DNA of 64,000 nucleotides from Campylorhamphus procurvoides. Lineage: Eukaryota; Chordata; Aves; Passeriformes; Dendrocolaptidae. Positions 61,142-64,000 of this stretch are shown here, in pieces. How positions within the stretch are numbered: position 1 is the first letter of the stretch; each line of letters begins with the position of its first letter. The stretch covers positions 225,081 to 289,080 of the forward strand of contig WBMV01003157.1 in the NCBI GenBank assembly GCA_013396655.1, given 5' to 3'. Below the pieces are notes generated by a model. The model worked only from the letters and a program-made list of their open reading frames with translations. It searched no databases and was not told the DNA's origin. Both the position numbers and the translations under genes were made by a program.

Positions 61142-63925
61142 CAGACTCATAGAATAGTTTGGGTTGGAAGGGACCTTAAAGATCATATAGTTCCAACCTC
61201 AATGCCATGAGCAGAGACATCTTTAAGTAAACCAGGTTGCCCAGAGCTCCATCTAGCCTGGTAAAGAATTTCTTTCTAATATCTAATCTAAACCTACTCT
61301 CTCTCAGTTTGAAGCCATTCCCTCTTGTCCTGTCACTATATGTTGTTGTAAAAAGTATCTCTTCATCTCTCTTGCAGGCTCCTTTCAGGTACTGGAAGGC
61401 CACAATTCAGTCACCTCCAAGCCTTCTCTGCTCCAGGCTGAACAATTCCAATTCTTTCAACCTTTCCTGACAGGAGAAGTGCTCCACTTGCTTAATCATC
61501 TTGGTGACCTCCTCCGGCCTCGCTCCAACAGGTCCATCCCCTTCCTGTGCTGAGGGTACCAGAGCTGGATGCAGTGCTCCAGGTGGGGTCTCACCAGAGC
61601 AGAGCAGAGGGGCAGAATCCCCTCCCTCCCCTGCTGCTCACCCTGCTCTGGATGCAGCCCAGGACACGTTTGGTGTCTGGGCTCTGAGTGCACATGGCCA
61701 GGTCATGTCCAGCCTCTCACCCACCAGCACCCCCAAGTCCTTCTCAGCCTGTGCTGCTCTTGGTCTGTTCATCCCCAGCCTGTGCTGATACCAGGGTTGC
61801 CCTGCCCCAGGTGCAGCACCTTGCACTTGGTCTTGTTAAACCTCATGAGGTTCTAATGGGCCCACTTCTTGAGCTGGTCCAGGTCCCTCAGAGTGGCATC
61901 CTGTCCTTCAGGTGTGGCAACAGCACCACTCAGCTTGGTGTCATCTGAAAATTTGCTGAGGGTGCACTCAGTCTCTTTGTCTGTGTCATTAATGAAGGTA
62001 TTAAATGACAATGGTTCCAATATGGATACCACTTGCCACTGATGTCCATCGGGATTCTGAGCCATTTATTCCTACTCTCTGGATGCTACTGTCCAAACAG
62101 TTTCTTATGCATCTAACAGTCCACTCATCAAATCCTTCTCCCTCCAATTTAGAGAGGAGGATGTTGTGGGGGACCATTTCAAAGGCTTTACAGAAGTCCA
62201 GATAAATGACACCTGTAACCCTTCCCAACTTCAGTGATGTTGTCACCCCATCATACATGGCCACTGGATTGGTCATCCAGAACTTTATCCTGGTGAAGCC
62301 ATGCTGGTTGCCTCAAATCATCTCCCTGTCCTCCATGTGCCTTAGCACAGCTCCTAGGAGGATCTCTCCCATCATCTTACCAGGCACCGAGGCAAAGCTG
62401 ACAGGTCAGTAGTTCCCAGGGTCATCCTTTATAGCCTGTTTTAAAGAGGAATAAAATGTTTCCCTTTTTCCAGTCACCTGGGACTTCTCCTGACTGCCAT
62501 GACTTTTAGATGGAGAGTGGCTTGGCAACTACATCAGCCAATTCCTTCGGGACTCTGGGATTCATCTCATGGGGTCCCATAGAATTATGTTCATTCAGGT
62601 TCCTCAGGTGGTCATGAATCTGATCTTCTTTTACAGTGGGAGGAACTTTGCTCCCCTAGTCCCCATCCTGCTGACCACTCACTCAAGAAGTGTGGGAAGA
62701 GTAGTTGCCACTGAAGACTGAGGCAAAAAGTTTCCTCAACCTTCTCCTCATCCACTGTTGTCAGTTTTCCAATGCTGTTTATTGGGAGCTGCACCTTCTT
62801 TGACCCTCCTTTTCTTTAGAAGCCCTTCTTGTTATTCTTTGCATCCCTTGCCATGTTCAGTTGCAGATTCACCTTGGCCTTCTTCACCCCATCCCTACAC
62901 AACCATACTTCATCTCTATAATCTTCCCAGCTCACCTGTCCCATCTTCCAGTGTCTGTGAGTTTGCTTCTTTCCCTATAGTTTGATCAGCAGGTCCCTAC
63001 TCAGCCATGCCAGTCAGTTGTTCCTCGCCTAACTTCTTGCTCCTGCGGTTTGCTAGCTCTTGTGCTCTGTGGAAGACTTCCATAAGGATCTGCCAGGTCT
63101 GTTCTAATCCCTTGTCCTAAGAGATCTCACCAACTATGTCCCTGAAGAGTTGGAAGTCTGCTTTTCTAAAGCTTAGGGTCCTAAACTTACTCCTTACCTG
63201 ACCCATGTCCCTCAGGACTAAAACTCCACAAATGCATGATCATTCCACCCTAGGCTGCCTCCAATTTTGGTATGCCCAAGTATCTCATTTGTGTTGTTGA
63301 CCAACAAATCCAGTAATGCATCCCCTCTGGCAGGCCTATCTATTACATGGACCAAGAATTTATCCATCATCCCTTCCTGGAGCCTCCTGGATTGCCTACA
63401 GCTTGTCATGCTGCTTTCCAAGCAGATATTGGGGTGGCTGAAGTCCCCAGCAGGACAGGAGCCAGTGAGAGCAATGCCTTCCATAGCAAGAAGGCTTCGT
63501 CAATACACTTTCCCTCATCAGGCAGCCTGTAGTAGACACCAACCACAAGGTTCCCTCTGTTTTCTCTGTCTCTGATTCTTACACACAGACTTTGGACTTG
63601 CTAGTGGCTCTTCACACTCAATCCAACTCTTGATGCAGAGGGCAACCCCTCTGCCTCTCTTTCTTCTTTTGTTATTTCTGAACAGCCTGTAGTCATCAAC
63701 AGCTGGACTTCAGTCATGGGGTTCATTCCACGAAGTTTCAGTAATGACAACAGGGTTGTAGCTTTCTAGCAGCACAGTGGCTTCCAGCTCCTCCTGCTGG
63801 GTGCCCATGCTGCAGGCATTGGTGTAAAGGCACCTCAGCTGGGCTGTCAGCCATGTCGCCTTCCTGGAAGAACATCCCTTAATTCCTATAATTTCTTGGT
63901 GTTTAAGAGAAACACCATAAGGGAA
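61142..63925 (-). mobile_element. Long CR1 LINE copy with decayed ORF2
   Basis: On the minus strand, the 5' side shows the endonuclease start (YTNACSMGTQQEELEATV, TETSWNE, near 63.7-63.85 kb). Then come the endonuclease motifs GDFSHPNIC and NDHAFVEF (63.22-63.45 kb), and reverse transcriptase strings VPGKMMGEILL, VIYLDFCKAFEMVPHNILLS (62.15-62.4 kb) and KFSDDTKLSG (about 61.92 kb). The C-terminal strings are CSALVRPHLEHCIQLW (about 61.6 kb) and SDRTRGNGFKLRESRF (about 61.3 kb). It ends in the reversed terminus (ctcatagaatagtttgggtt) at 61147. Frames are broken many times, so it is dead. The 5' end may run past 63.9 kb. Confidence 0.93.
61160..63850 (-). pseudogene. CR1 ORF2 (endonuclease/reverse transcriptase) pseudogene
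   Basis: The decayed coding part of the CR1 above. The full protein makes new LINE copies by nicking the target and reverse-transcribing the LINE RNA. Here the endonuclease His of the (S)DH motif persists as NDH and the GDFN motif as GDFS. The reverse transcriptase catalytic box, normally FADD, reads FSDD. Frameshifts and stops lie between every motif block, so no functional product is possible. Confidence 0.85.
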
Positions 63926-64000
63926 ACAATTCAATGAAAATGCAAATAAATACACTTCCCCCCCCACCAACCCACCCCGCATCAACTCTCAGTCTGAGGG
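63926..64000. other. Window edge, C-rich stretch
   Basis: Contains a C-run (cttccccccccaccaaccca). It may be the 5' part or the flank of the CR1, and cannot be resolved at the window edge. Confidence 0.4.

Overview
The window is vertebrate nuclear DNA, most probably from a bird. The evidence is the compact intron structure, the abundance of CR1 LINE fragments ending in ATTCTATGA-type 3' termini, avian-style ERVL-like LTRs, and the scarcity of other interspersed repeats. It has no bacterial or organellar character. The species cannot be named from sequence alone.

Region 1 (1 to about 44.4 kb, + strand) is the 3' part of one gene, UNC13B (Munc13-2). Fifteen coding exons were read out with canonical AG/GT borders. 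They join in frame into 590 residues running from the middle of the MUN domain (end of MHD1), through MHD2, to the C-terminal C2C domain and the stop codon at 42688-42690. The family's C1, C2B and N-terminal parts must lie upstream of the window. Introns range from about 140 bp to 7.2 kb and hold a few CR1 pieces, a possible MIR-like SINE and low-complexity tracts. The 3' UTR has up to three candidate polyadenylation signals.

Region 2 (about 43.4 to 61.1 kb) is intergenic or unannotated. It holds a CpG-rich TATA-plus-splice-donor spot at 43.4 kb, an internally deleted CR1, the tail of a non-CR1 (RTE-like) LINE on the minus strand, two further CR1 copies (one containing a 104-base assembly gap), a probable LTR at 55 kb, and a complete solo-LTR-like element nested in a CR1 with a perfect 5-bp target-site duplication. 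Several exon-like blocks (46.5 kb, and a chain at 58.3-59.5 kb ending in AATAAA) could belong to an undescribed transcript downstream of UNC13B, but no protein family is recognised in them.

Region 3 (61.1 to about 63.9 kb, - strand) is a long CR1 retrotransposon copy with decayed endonuclease and reverse transcriptase domains.

No clear new molecular system was found. The best leads are the possible downstream transcription unit, the RTE-like tail and the datable nested insertion.
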